A stretch of DNA of 64,000 nucleotides. Origin: Micromonospora violae (GTDB taxonomy: Bacteria; Actinomycetota; Actinomycetes; Mycobacteriales; Micromonosporaceae). The stretch is from contig NZ_SHKK01000001.1 in the NCBI RefSeq assembly GCF_004217135.1, positions 1 to 64,000 of the forward strand, written 5' to 3'. Made by a program: the position numbers and the translations under genes. The notes below the pieces were generated by a model. The model saw only the letters and a program-made list of their open reading frames with translations. It had not been told where the DNA came from and did no database searches. This document shows positions 9,001-17,272 of this stretch, one piece after another (position 1 is the first letter of the stretch; the number at the start of each line of letters is the position of its first letter).

Positions 9001-9736
9001 CCACCCCCGCACCGGTCGGCTGCGGTACGCCAGCGCCGGTCACCCGTCCCCACTGTTGATCACCGGAGGTGATGTGGCGTTCCTGCACGACCGGGCGCTC
9101 GGTCCACCGGTCGGCGCCCTCCCCGACGTGACATACGAGTCGGTCGAGGGCGAGTTGCCGGCCGGTGCTCGCCTGCTGCTCTACACCGACGGGCTGATCG
9201 AGGACCGGCAGCTGGGCATCGACGCCTCACTGGCCCAGCTCCGCGTTGACGCGGCCACCCCCAGTGAGCACGTGGCGGACCTGATCGACGCGGTGGTGGC
9301 GCGGTTCACCGGACGGCCGCGCCGCGACGACGTGGCGGTCCTCGCCCTGGAGGCGGCCGAGCTGAACCGCTTCGCGCTGCGGCTACCGGCGGACCCGACC
9401 CGGCTCAGCGTGCTGCGCAAGCGGCTGGAGGACTTCCTGGTCGCGCACTCGGTTGGCGAGACCGACCTGTTCGACCTGACCGTCGCCGTCTCCGAAGCCG
9501 CCGCCAACGCCATCGAACACCCGGTCCACCCCGCCGAGGCCATGATCAGCGTGGAGGTGGCCATCGAAGGTCGGACGGTGACGGCCACGGTGCGCGACAG
9601 CGGCCAGTGGCGGGAGTCGACCGGCTCGGGCTTCCGGGGCCGCGGCCTGACCCTGATCAGAGCGCTGGGCGACCTGTCCGTGCGGCGTACCGACCACGGC
9701 ACCGAGGTGACGCTGCGCCGGCAGCTGCGGGACTGA
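6077..9736 (+). CDS. Hybrid sensor kinase / receiver / SpoIIE-type PP2C phosphatase / anti-sigma kinase fusion
   Basis: This 1219-residue soluble protein combines two signalling schemes. In order: a PAS-like domain (about 50-175), GAF (about 190-335), HisKA with His356 in NVSHEFRTPL, HATPase_c (about 440-570), a receiver domain with phospho-acceptor Asp670 in LTDVMMP and a Lys in LTKPF, a linker or second GAF-like region (about 750-860), a PP2C/SpoIIE phosphatase (about 870-1090, GGDWYDA and IGDVVGKG), and a C-terminal HATPase_c_2 domain resembling RsbW-type anti-sigma kinases (ending near 1215, SEAAANAIEHP). It should sense a cytosolic signal and control the phosphorylation of a STAS partner; a STAS gene ends 61 bases downstream on the other strand. 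Start: GGGAGG at 6067-6072. An internal ATG at 6104 is possible. Confidence 0.92.
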   Translation: MSSAQGGADMGHPTVSGGETPPILAAAFAAGGEMGERLASFDWSAGPLGEPAQWPPALVNAVGMMLASSAPIVMFWGDEQLAFYNDAYRPTIGSKHPDVIGQPARSNWAETWAVLGPLLDGVRSTGRSYRGEDHPFLLDRHGFVEQTYFNVSYDPIRGDDGTVGGVYCIVSETTGRVLGERRLRALSELGAELNDIGSAAELGRTAADVLDRHRADVPFALIYLVDDSDQLTLAGHTGTTPPAVDVAAQLLARLTGDGAPATVEVADLLDALPVDAADQALVLPLTATSQTVGALVVGVARQLPLGDDYRDFLDLVAAQISRALATQRAYEQERARAAELAALDRAKTNFFANVSHEFRTPLTLVLGPLEDLLADPGLPPAQTDRLTMMHRNALRLLKLVNTVLDFSRLESGRLAARYQPTDLAGYTARLASTFRSATERAGLRLVVDCPPLPAPVFVDRDMWEKIVFNLVSNAVKFTFDGEIRVRIRAVDGGARLEVTDTGIGIVPDELPHVFERFHRVAGARARTHEGTGIGLALVRELVEMHGGEVGLTSQVDQGSTFAVTVPFGSAHLPADRVATFDPLPEGEPEQARLFVAETALWAGVAPTRGFDSQPTHGAPAGRILVVDDNADLQEHVSRLLSPTWDVVTANDGLDALPLARDGGFDLVLTDVMMPRLDGFGLVSALRADPRTRHVPIVLLSARAGSAEAVAGLAVGADDYLTKPFSGQELIARVRANVELGQLRGQIIRRLRALADAAVAVNTARSTADVLQVAARHALSLAEAARVVVAAAEARFEADAGGTTSADPSFVAELTGTTGKQLGELQVWRAAGDEAQTDDAALAQLARLVGVRLENAQLYEAEHRIATTLQHSLLPRSLPQLPGAVVASRYLPGSADVEVGGDWYDAIALNGEELVLVIGDVVGKGVRAAAAMGQLRNALRAYVLEGFDPGESLTRLNRLVGSTEARSFATVVCLVFHPRTGRLRYASAGHPSPLLITGGDVAFLHDRALGPPVGALPDVTYESVEGELPAGARLLLYTDGLIEDRQLGIDASLAQLRVDAATPSEHVADLIDAVVARFTGRPRRDDVAVLALEAAELNRFALRLPADPTRLSVLRKRLEDFLVAHSVGETDLFDLTVAVSEAAANAIEHPVHPAEAMISVEVAIEGRTVTATVRDSGQWRESTGSGFRGRGLTLIRALGDLSVRRTDHGTEVTLRRQLRD

Positions 9737-9752
9737 CCGCCCGCCCGACGGC

Positions 9753-9777
9753 GGCCGGGCACCTCGGGGTGCCGGCC
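9753..9777. terminator. Hairpin between two convergent genes
   Basis: GGCCGGGCACC (9753-9763) pairs with GGTGCCGGCC (9768-9777) with one bulge and a 4-base loop. It lies between the stop codons of the convergent fusion kinase and STAS genes, so it can serve both strands. Confidence 0.55.
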
Positions 9778-9797
9778 GGGGACTGCGCCGTCGGCCT

Positions 9798-10112
9798 TCA
9801 GGCCGGGTCGAGCCAGCTCTGCTCGCCCAGGCCGGAGATCTCCAGCACCCGACGAACCTGCCGGGACGGACGAACGGTGAGCGTGCCCGGAACCTGCTGG
9901 GCGAGCCGGACCAGGGCGTGGATCGCGGCCGAGTCGAAGAAGGTGACCGCGCTCAGGTCGAGGGTGATCGTCTCGGCAGGCTCCCGCAGCGCCGTCTGGA
10001 GCATCGTGTCCGCGGTCGCCATGTCGACCTCACCGGCCACCACCACGTGGAGGTGATCGCCATCGATCTCCGCGCTGGCGGAGAAGACGGGCGGTGCTCC
10101 CCCTTGATTCAC
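9798..10112 (-). CDS. STAS-domain anti-sigma factor antagonist
   Basis: The 104-residue protein is a single STAS domain of the SpoIIAA/RsbV type. Such proteins bind and sequester an anti-sigma kinase when unphosphorylated, freeing a sigma factor. The phospho-acceptor is expected at the Ser in FFDSAAIHALV. The N-terminal GEVDMATAD strand-helix is also typical. The GTG start at 10112 gives a standard-length STAS protein; the longer open frame from 10307 overlaps the divergent map start. The ribosome binding site is weak. Facing the sensor/PP2C/HATPase fusion, it is the natural substrate of that protein; this pairing is inferred. Confidence 0.87.
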   Translation of the reverse strand: MNQGGAPPVFSASAEIDGDHLHVVVAGEVDMATADTMLQTALREPAETITLDLSAVTFFDSAAIHALVRLAQQVPGTLTVRPSRQVRRVLEISGLGEQSWLDPA

Positions 10113-10195
10113 GCAGACACCATGGCACAGCGGCCCAGGCAGGGCAACAACCCCCACCGGCCGGCCGTGGCGCCCGTCACCGGCGGTCCCGGCGA

Positions 10196-10201
10196 TAGGC
10201 T
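10196..10201 (+). promoter_or_regulatory. -10 element TAGGCT, leaderless map promoter
   Basis: TAGGCT is followed by 6 bases and then the ATG of map at 10208. No Shine-Dalgarno sequence is visible. Spacing places the transcription start at the A of ATG. Confidence 0.6.
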
Positions 10202-10207
10202 TGCGGC

Positions 10208-11065
10208 ATGACCGTCCGTCCGCCGCTGACACCAGGCACGCTCTCCCCGATGCGACCGGTGCCGTCCCAGATCGCCCGACCGGAGTACGTGGGCAAGAAG
10301 CGCCCACAGGAGTGGCGGGGCTCGCACGTGCAGACGCCGGAGACCATCGAGAAGATGCGCGTCGCCAGCCGGCTCGCCGCCCAGGCGACCCAACTGGCCG
10401 GCGAGCACTGCAAGCCCGGCGTGACCACCGACGAGATCGACAAGGTGGTGCACGAGTTCCTCTGCGACCACGGCGCGTACCCGTCGACGCTGGGCTACAA
10501 GGGCTTCCCGAAGTCCTGCTGCACCAGCCTCAACGAGGTCATCTGCCACGGCATCCCGGACACCACCGTGCTGCAGGACGGCGACATCATCAACGTCGAC
10601 GTGACCGCGTACATCGGTGGGGTGCACGGCGACACCGACGCCACCTTCTGCGTCGGCGAGGTCAGCGAAGAGGCCCGGCTGCTGGTCGAGCGGACCCACG
10701 AGGCGATGATGCGCGGCATCCGCGCGGTCGCCCCGGGCCGCCAGATCAACGTGGTGGGCCGGGTCATCGAGTCGTACGCCAAGCGGTTCGGCTACGGCGT
10801 GGTCCGCGACTTCACCGGCCACGGCATCGGCGAGGCCTTCCACAGCGGCCTCTACGTGCCACACTACGACAGCCCGCGCCCCACGGACATCATGGAGCCG
10901 GGCATGACGTTCACCATCGAACCGATGATCACCCTCGGCACCTACCAGTACGACATGTGGGACGACGGGTGGACCGTCGTCACCAAGGACCGGAGATGGA
11001 CGGCGCAGTTCGAGCACACCATCGTGGTGACCGACGACGGCCACGAAATCCTGACCCTTCCATGA
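10208..11065 (+). CDS. map: Type I methionine aminopeptidase
   Basis: The 285-residue enzyme removes the initiator Met from nascent proteins. The five metal ligands are visible: Asp131, Asp142, His205, Glu238 and Glu269. The N-terminal 40 residues before the catalytic fold, with prolines and arginines, resemble the extension of actinobacterial MetAP1c proteins. The start is supported by the TAGGCT-N6-ATG leaderless arrangement rather than by a ribosome binding site. The gene ends in an ATGA overlap with the VIT-family transporter gene, so the two are probably co-transcribed. Confidence 0.96.
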   Translation: MTVRPPLTPGTLSPMRPVPSQIARPEYVGKKRPQEWRGSHVQTPETIEKMRVASRLAAQATQLAGEHCKPGVTTDEIDKVVHEFLCDHGAYPSTLGYKGFPKSCCTSLNEVICHGIPDTTVLQDGDIINVDVTAYIGGVHGDTDATFCVGEVSEEARLLVERTHEAMMRGIRAVAPGRQINVVGRVIESYAKRFGYGVVRDFTGHGIGEAFHSGLYVPHYDSPRPTDIMEPGMTFTIEPMITLGTYQYDMWDDGWTVVTKDRRWTAQFEHTIVVTDDGHEILTLP

Positions 11066-11775
11066 CGGACACCCCGGCGGCGCTGCGCGAAGCGCACCAC
11101 GCGGACGTCTCCGGCGGCTGGCTGCGCCCCGCCGTCTTCGGCGCGATGGACGGCCTGGTCACCAACATCGCCCTGATCGCCGGCGTCGGCGGCGGCGGGG
11201 TGTCGCCGCACAGCATCGTGCTCACCGGCAGCGCGGGCCTGGTGGCCGGGGCCATCTCGATGGGGCTCGGCGAGTACACCAGCGTGCGGTCCGCCAACGA
11301 GCAGGTCGCCGCCGAGGTGGCCAAGGAGCGGCGGGAGCTGGAACGGCACCCCGAGGCGGAGGCCCGGGAGTTGGCCGACGCGTGGGTGGCCCGGGGCCTG
11401 CCCCGCGATCTCGCCACCCAGGTCGCCGAGGCGGTACGCCGCGACCCGGAGGAGGCGCTGCGGGTGCACGTGCGGGAGGAGTTGGGCGTCGACCCCGACG
11501 ACCAGCCCAGCCCGTGGGCGGCGGCGATCTCGTCGTTTTTGTTCTTCTCGATCGGCGCGCTGGTCCCGCTCCTGCCGTACCTGCTCGGCGCCACCGTTCT
11601 GTGGGTGGCGCTCGCCGTCGGCGGGCTCGGGCTCTTCGCCGCCGGTGCCGTGGTGGCCCGCTTCACCCACCGTCCGTGGTGGACCAGTGGGCTGCGCCAG
11701 CTGCTGCTGGGTGCCGCGGCGGCCGGCGCCACCTACCTGGTCGGCTCGCTGATCGGCGTGCCGGGCGGGCTGTGA
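11062..11775 (+). CDS. VIT1/CCC1 family transporter (iron/manganese)
   Basis: This is a 237-residue membrane protein of the VIT family, which moves Fe2+ or Mn2+ across membranes by proton exchange. Seen: [16 protein letters not shown] (residues 28-43), the first membrane segment signature, then [18 protein letters not shown], the conserved segment with the metal-handling Glu, a soluble charged helical domain (about 80-150) rich in Glu and Arg, and three C-terminal hydrophobic segments. The ATG overlaps the map stop by 4 bases, which fixes the start and implies translational coupling. Substrate preference cannot be decided here. Confidence 0.92.
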   Translation: MTDTPAALREAHHADVSGGWLRPAVFGAMDGLVTNIALIAGVGGGGVSPHSIVLTGSAGLVAGAISMGLGEYTSVRSANEQVAAEVAKERRELERHPEAEARELADAWVARGLPRDLATQVAEAVRRDPEEALRVHVREELGVDPDDQPSPWAAAISSFLFFSIGALVPLLPYLLGATVLWVALAVGGLGLFAAGAVVARFTHRPWWTSGLRQLLLGAAAAGATYLVGSLIGVPGGL

Positions 11776-11781
11776 CGCACC

Positions 11782-12510
11782 TCAGGTGCTGAGCAGTTCC
11801 TCGACGGTGCCGTCGACGGCACGACCACGGGCGGCCAACTCCTCGGCCTGCCGGGCCAGCACCGCGCCCACCTCGGTCATGTCCGCGCCAGCCAAGCCGG
11901 TGCGCCGCACCGCGTCGCCCGGGTCACGGAAGTAGGTGCGACTCAACAGGCCGGCCACGGTGGCCGCCGCCAGCCGGGCCTCACCGAGCATCAGCAGCGC
12001 CTGGTCGGTCTCGTACCACTCGGCGAGCCGGGCGGCCCGGGAGTGGGCCGCGCTGCCCCGGTACCACGCCTGCCGGGCCGCGGTGCTGAACTCCGCCGGC
12101 CGGGCCCGCGCCAGCCGGCCCAGGTGCTCGTCGCGCAGCGTCCGCAGCCAGCCCGTCGGATCGTGCAACGCCTGCGTGGTGACGTACCGGTCGGCGGTCA
12201 ACGGCCAGAGCGGCGACAGCACCCGGGCCTGGGCCAGGTAGTCCTCGGCGGCGGCCACGGTCAGATCGACGAGCACCCCGTCCACCCGCCGCGTCGCCGG
12301 CGGCGGGCCGGTCCCCGGTCGGTAGGTGACCACCAGCATGCCCGCCTCGTGGTCACCGCCCCCGTCGTCGTCACCGTGCGCCAGGGGCCCGTGCACCGCG
12401 ATCGCGAGCGCGTCGGCCGGGAACCGCCGCCGGATCGCCTCGGCGACCCGCTCCGCGACCGCCCACCGTCGATCGTCGAAGCCCCGGTCGACACCGGACT
12501 GTTCACCCAC
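11782..12510 (-). CDS. Nucleotidyltransferase-like protein
   Basis: The 242-residue protein looks like a member of the minimal nucleotidyltransferase superfamily: an AIAVHGPLAHGDDD segment near 35-50 stands where the G-S-x-A-x-G-x-x-x-x-S-D motif of this fold normally sits, and an acidic GVLVDLTVA strand follows. The C-terminal half is helical with Arg/Ala-rich helices, like kanamycin-nucleotidyltransferase-type partners. The motif is degenerate (HG instead of GS), so activity is uncertain. The GTG start has GAAAGG upstream. It lies 29 bases after the nitroreductase-family gene, in the same direction. Substrate unknown. Confidence 0.65.
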   Translation of the reverse strand: MGEQSGVDRGFDDRRWAVAERVAEAIRRRFPADALAIAVHGPLAHGDDDGGGDHEAGMLVVTYRPGTGPPPATRRVDGVLVDLTVAAAEDYLAQARVLSPLWPLTADRYVTTQALHDPTGWLRTLRDEHLGRLARARPAEFSTAARQAWYRGSAAHSRAARLAEWYETDQALLMLGEARLAAATVAGLLSRTYFRDPGDAVRRTGLAGADMTEVGAVLARQAEELAARGRAVDGTVEELLST

Positions 12511-12539
12511 GGGTCCGCCTTTCGCTACCGAGCGTCAGA

Positions 12540-13040
12540 CTAGTCAGCCGGCGGTGGACCGTCGGGCGCGCCGCGCCCGGCCGGGGCCAGTCGGAAGATG
12601 TGGATCTCCCGACCGCCGGCCCGCTGCACGTACGTGCGGTACGCGGGCCACTCGGTGACCAGCAGTTGCCACAACCGGTCCCGTTCGGCGCCGGACGCCC
12701 GCTCGGCTCGCACAGCGATCCGTCGGCCCTTCACGGCCACCTCGGCGACGGGGTCGGCGAGCAGGTTCATCGCCCAACCGGGGTGGTGGGTCTGCCCCCA
12801 GTTGGAGCCGATCACCACGTACGCGTCGCCGTCGGGCACGTAGACCAGCGGGTTGCTGCGGGGCTTGCCGGAGCGGCGGCCGGTCGTGGTGATCACCAGC
12901 GACGGGATCAGGCCGAGCGCGACGACCCGGCCCCGGGTGAGCCGGCCGACCACCCGGTCGGCGGGGACCAGCAGACGTGCGGCCGCGCCGAACCACCGAT
13001 GATGACCGACCCGACGGGTGATGTTTCCCAGCACTGACAC
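12540..13040 (-). CDS. Deazaflavin (F420)-dependent nitroreductase family protein
   Basis: This 166-residue protein is of the DUF385/Ddn family. The diagnostic segment TTTGRRSGKPRSNPLVYV (about 51-68) and the later SNWGQTHHPGW (about 79-89), with the two His, are present. Family members use reduced F420 to reduce quinones or nitro compounds; many actinobacteria carry several. The GTG start at 13040 follows CAGACT with a 7-base spacer on the minus strand, a possible leaderless promoter, and no clear ribosome binding site is seen. A second GTG two codons later is an alternative. Confidence 0.88.
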   Translation of the reverse strand: MSVLGNITRRVGHHRWFGAAARLLVPADRVVGRLTRGRVVALGLIPSLVITTTGRRSGKPRSNPLVYVPDGDAYVVIGSNWGQTHHPGWAMNLLADPVAEVAVKGRRIAVRAERASGAERDRLWQLLVTEWPAYRTYVQRAGGREIHIFRLAPAGRGAPDGPPPAD

Positions 13041-13112
13041 GCCGATCAGTCTGCCGGTCGCCCGGCCCCGACGGCACCCCCGCGCGGTCCCGTTTCGGCA
13101 CCGGCGGATCAG

Positions 13113-15890
13113 TCAGTCCAGCCGCCGTTCGATCGGCAGCCGGGCCCGGGTGAACAGCCCCGCCCCGAGCATGGCCACCACCGGCACCAGCACCAGCACC
13201 CCGAGCGCGGGCCACGGCACCAGGAAGGGGTACGGGGCGGACACCGGCCAGTCGTTGGCGTACTGCCGGTTCACCGACACCAGCACGATCGCGGCGGTGC
13301 CGAGCCCGGCCACGATGCCGAGCACCGAACCGAGTCCGGCGATGACCCCGGCCTGGCAGATCGCCAGCAGCCGACGTACCCCCGGGGCCGCGCCGACGGC
13401 CGCCAGGGTGGTCAGCTCGGCGCGCCCCTCGGCGGCCGCGAGGGCGGTGGCGATCCCGGCCGCCCCCACCGTGATCAGTCCGGCCGCCACCGCGAGCAGC
13501 AGCAACAGCGGCGAGACGTCGCGTCGGGCGCCGCCGTACTCCACGTTCAGCGTGAACGTCCCGAACGGGCGCAGCGCCGCGGCGAACCGTGCCTGCCGCT
13601 CCTCGTCGGGCGGGGTCGTGGTGCCGACCACCCAGCCGGCCGAGGACCAGCTCAGACCGAGGCGTCGGGCCGCGGCGGTGGAGAGCAGCAGGCGGGAGGG
13701 GCCGGCCGCCTCGGGCAGCGCGTACCCCGGCAGGTCGCGGACGGTGGTCGACGCGTCCGGGTTCCCGTCCGCGTTGGAGACGCGGACGGTCACCAGACCG
13801 TCGTGCAGGTAGCGCGGGTCGGTCACCACCACGCCACCGGCGCGCAGCACCGCCGAGGCGGCGGCGGTCGTCGCCGGGTCCGCGCCGGTGAGAAGTGGCA
13901 GCGCGGTGCCGTCGTCCACCCCGGGCTCGACGTAGCCGCCGAAGTAGTCCACCTCGGGGATCCGGCAGCGGGGGTCGGCCCGCGCCTGCTGGCGGTGTGC
14001 GGCGGGGAGGCGGTCGCCGGGTTGCCACGGACAGGTCTGGCTCGGCGGAAGGACGGGCGCGACGTCGCAGTAGACGGTGCCCGTCGCGTCGCAGTCGGGC
14101 GCGTAGACGGTGGCGACCACGTCGACCCCCAGCTGGTCCCGGGCCGCGTCGGTGACCTGCGCCAGGGTGGGCTGCCCGTCCGGCCTGTTCGCGTACATCA
14201 GGAGGTGGCCGGTCGGCAGCGCCGGCCGGTAGGCGCGCGCGTCGCGGACGCCGTCGCTGGCCAGGTATGCGCCGAGGGCAACGCTGCTGGCGACGGCGGC
14301 CATCACGGCGCAGATGGCCGGTGCCGCCGCGGCCCGGTTGCGGCTGGCGTCGCGCAGGGCGATCCGTGGTGCCAGCGGCAACACCCGGCCCAGGCGGGCC
14401 AGCGCCCCGAGCAACGTGGGCGTGCAGCACACCAGGCCCAACTCGCCGAGGATCAGCCCGGTGAGGATCACCGCCGGGGAGGTCCGGGTGGCCCCGAACG
14501 CCGCCAGCCCCGCCCCACCCAGCACCAACGCCACCCCGACCGTCAACCACCGGCCCCGGGATGCCGGTGGGGTGCGTCGCCCGGCGAGCCCGGCGCTGAC
14601 GTCCTGCCGGGCGGCGGTCCAGGCCGGTGCCAGCGCGGCGAGCACCCCGGCCAGCACCGCGACCCCGCCGAGCAGCACCAGCGCGGTCGGCCAGCAGCGG
14701 TAGCCGCCGAAGCGGGTGCCGAAGACGTACTGCTCCATCAGCGGTCGACCGGCGAACGCCGCGCCGACGCCGACCAGCAGGCCGGCGGCGGCGCCCAGCA
14801 GGCCCAGCACCACGCCGTCGGCCAGCACGACCCGGCGCAGTTGGGCGGCGTCGCCGCCCGCCACCGCGACCAGCGCCAGATCCCGCCGTCGGCGACGGAC
14901 GCCGACGGCGAAGGCCGGCCCGACCAGCAGGACGACCTCCAGCAGCCCGAGGCCCGCGATCAGGACGCCGGTGCTCAGATCGTTGGCGTTGCTCCCCCCG
15001 ATCAGGCCGAACCCCGTCCGGTCCGCTCCGGTCCGCGTACCGATCGGGTCGCGTGCGGTGATCACCACCCCCCGGTCGTTGAGTCGGGAGACCAGCGCGG
15101 CGTCCACCGGTGCGGGCAGGTCCGCCAGCCAGACGCTGCCCGGCGCCGGACCGGTCGTCGGCACGGCCCCCGGGTGCAGCGCCACGACCGGCCCGAGGTC
15201 GTCGGGGAACTCGACCACCCCCACCACGGTGTACGCCCGGCTCCCGTCGGCGGTCGCCACGGCCTGGCCGAGGCGCAGGTCCAGGCGGCGCAGCGCGGCC
15301 GGACTGACTGCGACCTCACCGGGCTGCTGCGGCGGCCGGCCGGCTCGGAACCGCACCAGCCCGCGGGCCAACGGGTCGGTGAGGTCCAGCACCCGCCCGT
15401 CCACGATCTCGTCACGGCGCGGGCCGCGCAGCGTCAGCGGAACGCGCGGACGCACCTCGGTGACCCGGCTGCCCGGCCCCAGCAGGGCGGTCATCTGCGC
15501 GGCGGTGACCCGCGCGGGGGGCTCGCCGTCCTGGACGTACCAGCCCGCACCCCACTCGTCCTGTCGTACCGGGGCGCTGGCGATCCACTGCAACTCCGCG
15601 TCGGCCACCCCGAGCCGGCGCGCGACGCGTTCCTCCGGGGTCAGCTCGGCCATGTCGTAGCTCGCCGCCAGGAAGGCCAGCGCGGCGACCGGCAGGGCGA
15701 TCATCGCGAGCACCAGCGCGGTCCGTCGCGGGGCCCGGCGTGACTCCCGCCGGGCGATGCGCAGCGCCGCCCGCCAGGAGCCGGTCAGCTCGGCGAAGCG
15801 CCGTCGGCGGACCGGAGTGGGCCGCGCGACCGGCCGGGGCGTCGTGGTGTCGGCCTGAGCGGGGGCCCGCGTCGGCCGGCGGATGGTCAC
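13113..15890 (-). CDS. ABC transporter permease, FtsX/MacB type
   Basis: This 925-residue membrane protein has a basic N-terminal tail (about 1-55), a first membrane helix (about 57-78), a large extracytoplasmic region with an MacB-like periplasmic core, then clusters of helices typical of FtsX domains: three near 315-430, a central group near 445-560, and a C-terminal FtsX domain ending in helices near 800-915. Such permeases work with one ATPase to move lipids, peptides or antibiotics, or to transmit force, rather than pumping through a classical channel. The ATG overlaps the stop of the ATPase gene by 4 bases, so a PadR-ATPase-permease operon is clear. Cargo unknown. Confidence 0.92.
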   Translation of the reverse strand: MTIRRPTRAPAQADTTTPRPVARPTPVRRRRFAELTGSWRAALRIARRESRRAPRRTALVLAMIALPVAALAFLAASYDMAELTPEERVARRLGVADAELQWIASAPVRQDEWGAGWYVQDGEPPARVTAAQMTALLGPGSRVTEVRPRVPLTLRGPRRDEIVDGRVLDLTDPLARGLVRFRAGRPPQQPGEVAVSPAALRRLDLRLGQAVATADGSRAYTVVGVVEFPDDLGPVVALHPGAVPTTGPAPGSVWLADLPAPVDAALVSRLNDRGVVITARDPIGTRTGADRTGFGLIGGSNANDLSTGVLIAGLGLLEVVLLVGPAFAVGVRRRRRDLALVAVAGGDAAQLRRVVLADGVVLGLLGAAAGLLVGVGAAFAGRPLMEQYVFGTRFGGYRCWPTALVLLGGVAVLAGVLAALAPAWTAARQDVSAGLAGRRTPPASRGRWLTVGVALVLGGAGLAAFGATRTSPAVILTGLILGELGLVCCTPTLLGALARLGRVLPLAPRIALRDASRNRAAAAPAICAVMAAVASSVALGAYLASDGVRDARAYRPALPTGHLLMYANRPDGQPTLAQVTDAARDQLGVDVVATVYAPDCDATGTVYCDVAPVLPPSQTCPWQPGDRLPAAHRQQARADPRCRIPEVDYFGGYVEPGVDDGTALPLLTGADPATTAAASAVLRAGGVVVTDPRYLHDGLVTVRVSNADGNPDASTTVRDLPGYALPEAAGPSRLLLSTAAARRLGLSWSSAGWVVGTTTPPDEERQARFAAALRPFGTFTLNVEYGGARRDVSPLLLLLAVAAGLITVGAAGIATALAAAEGRAELTTLAAVGAAPGVRRLLAICQAGVIAGLGSVLGIVAGLGTAAIVLVSVNRQYANDWPVSAPYPFLVPWPALGVLVLVPVVAMLGAGLFTRARLPIERRLD

Positions 15891-16621
15891 CGGTCGCTGC
15901 CGGCCAGCAACTGGTCGACGCTGCCCAGCGGTGCCGTGGTGTCGACCAGGACGCCGTCGCGGAGGAACACCACCCGGTCGGCCCAGCCGGCGTGCCGCGC
16001 CTCGTGGGTGACCAGCACACCGGCGGCCCCCGCGTCGATCCGGCGGCGCAGCAGGTGCAGCACCGCCTCGCCGGTCTGCGAGTCCAAGGCCCCGGTGGGC
16101 TCGTCGGCGAGCACCAGTCGGCGCTCGCCCACCAGCGCGCGGGCGATGGCCACCCGCTGCTGCTGCCCACCGGAGAGCTGGTCGGGGAAGCGGTCACCCA
16201 GTGCGGGCATGCCCACCTCGGTGAGCGCCGCCCTGGCCAGCGCCCGGGCGCGGCGTCCGCTGGTGCCGTCGAGTTCCAACGGGAGCGCCACGTTCTCCAG
16301 TGCGCTCAGACTGCCCAGCAGGTTGAGCTGCTGGAAGATGTAGCCGATCCGGCGGCGGCGCAGCTGGGCCAGCCCGCGCCGGTCCAGGGCCCCCAGCGGT
16401 TGCCCCTCGACCCGGACCTCGCCGCCGGACGGACGGTCCAACCCGCCGGCGAGGGCCAGCAGGGTCGACTTCCCCGACCCGGACGGCCCCATCACGGCGA
16501 CCAGCTCGCCGGGCCGGACGACCAGGCTGACACCGCGTAACGCGTGCACCGCGGCCGGTCCGGACCCGTGGGTTCGGTGGACGGCGCGGAGGTCCAGCAC
16601 CGCGTCGTCCGACCCGCTCAC
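15887..16621 (-). CDS. ABC transporter ATP-binding protein (MacB/LolD type)
   Basis: This ATPase of 244 residues from the chosen start energises the FtsX-type permease encoded next to it. Seen: Walker A GPSGSGKST near residue 45, Q-loop FQQLNLL, signature LSGGQQQR, Walker B LVLADEPTGALDS and the switch His in VTHEARH. The GTG at 16621 overlaps the PadR stop (GTGA) and has GGAGG at proper spacing, so I prefer it over an ATG 24 bases upstream, which would give 252 residues. Co-transcribed with the PadR and permease genes. Confidence 0.94.
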   Translation of the reverse strand: MSGSDDAVLDLRAVHRTHGSGPAAVHALRGVSLVVRPGELVAVMGPSGSGKSTLLALAGGLDRPSGGEVRVEGQPLGALDRRGLAQLRRRRIGYIFQQLNLLGSLSALENVALPLELDGTSGRRARALARAALTEVGMPALGDRFPDQLSGGQQQRVAIARALVGERRLVLADEPTGALDSQTGEAVLHLLRRRIDAGAAGVLVTHEARHAGWADRVVFLRDGVLVDTTAPLGSVDQLLAGSDR

Positions 16622-17220
16622 CGTCGTGCCTCCTCGCCGGTCCATCGTGCCGCGTCACCCGCGTCGGTGTCGCTGGGCCGGGAGACGGGAGGGGCCGGGC
16701 CGCTGGGTTGGTGTCGCACCAGACTGGTCTCGCAGTGGTCCAGCCAGCGCACCTCCGCCTCGGCCTGGAACACCATCGAATCCAGCACGAGCCGCCACGG
16801 GAGGTCCTCCGGTCGGTTGCTGCCGTACTTCAACCGGGTCAACTCCTGAAGAGCCCGCATCGTTGCGCTGCGTTGGGCCTGCACCACCGACCGGACGTCG
16901 ACCCCGGGGGTGGTCAGCGCCAGCGCCAGTTTGATCGCCAGCTCGTCGCGGGGTCGGTCGGTACGGCTGATCGGGGTGGCGAACCAGAGCGCCAGATCCG
17001 CCCGGCCGGCGTCGGTGATCTCGTACGGGCGCTGCCCGGCCTCGCTCTCCGGCAGCGGGCGCACCAGACCGTCCCGTTCCAGCCGGGACAGCGTGGTGTA
17101 GACCTGCCCGATGTTCAGCGGCCAGGTCGAGCCGGTCGACTCCTCGAACGCGGCGCGCAGCTGGTAGCCGTACATCTGGCCGCGTTCGAGCAGGGCGAGC
17201 AGCCCGTGACGGATGGACAT
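16618..17220 (-). CDS. PadR family transcriptional regulator
   Basis: The 200-residue protein has the PadR winged-helix domain (about 5-80): HGLLALLERGQMYGYQLR, then GQVYTTLSRLERDGLV as the recognition helix and wing region. A C-terminal helical dimerisation domain (Vir_act_alpha_C-like) follows. The last 25 residues are polar and probably disordered. PadR proteins usually repress a neighbouring transporter and release DNA on binding a drug-like ligand. A palindrome overlapping the promoter just upstream fits autorepression of the PadR-ATPase-permease operon. The ATG may be leaderless, after CATACT with an 8-base spacer. Confidence 0.93.
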   Translation of the reverse strand: MSIRHGLLALLERGQMYGYQLRAAFEESTGSTWPLNIGQVYTTLSRLERDGLVRPLPESEAGQRPYEITDAGRADLALWFATPISRTDRPRDELAIKLALALTTPGVDVRSVVQAQRSATMRALQELTRLKYGSNRPEDLPWRLVLDSMVFQAEAEVRWLDHCETSLVRHQPSGPAPPVSRPSDTDAGDAARWTGEEARR

Positions 17221-17229
17221 GGCAACGGA

Positions 17230-17248
17230 GTATGCATACCTGGTATGC
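17230..17248 (-). promoter_or_regulatory. Probable PadR operator overlapping the operon promoter
   Basis: Two overlapping palindromes: GTATGCATAC (17230-17239) and GCATACCTGGTATGC (17234-17248, 7-base arms around one base). On the minus strand the same DNA contains the -10-like CATACT, 8 bases before the padR ATG. Occupancy would block transcription of the whole operon. AT-rich ATGC-type palindromes are typical PadR sites. Confidence 0.6.
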
Positions 17249-17272
17249 GGACCGCAACCGGAGCAGAGAGGT

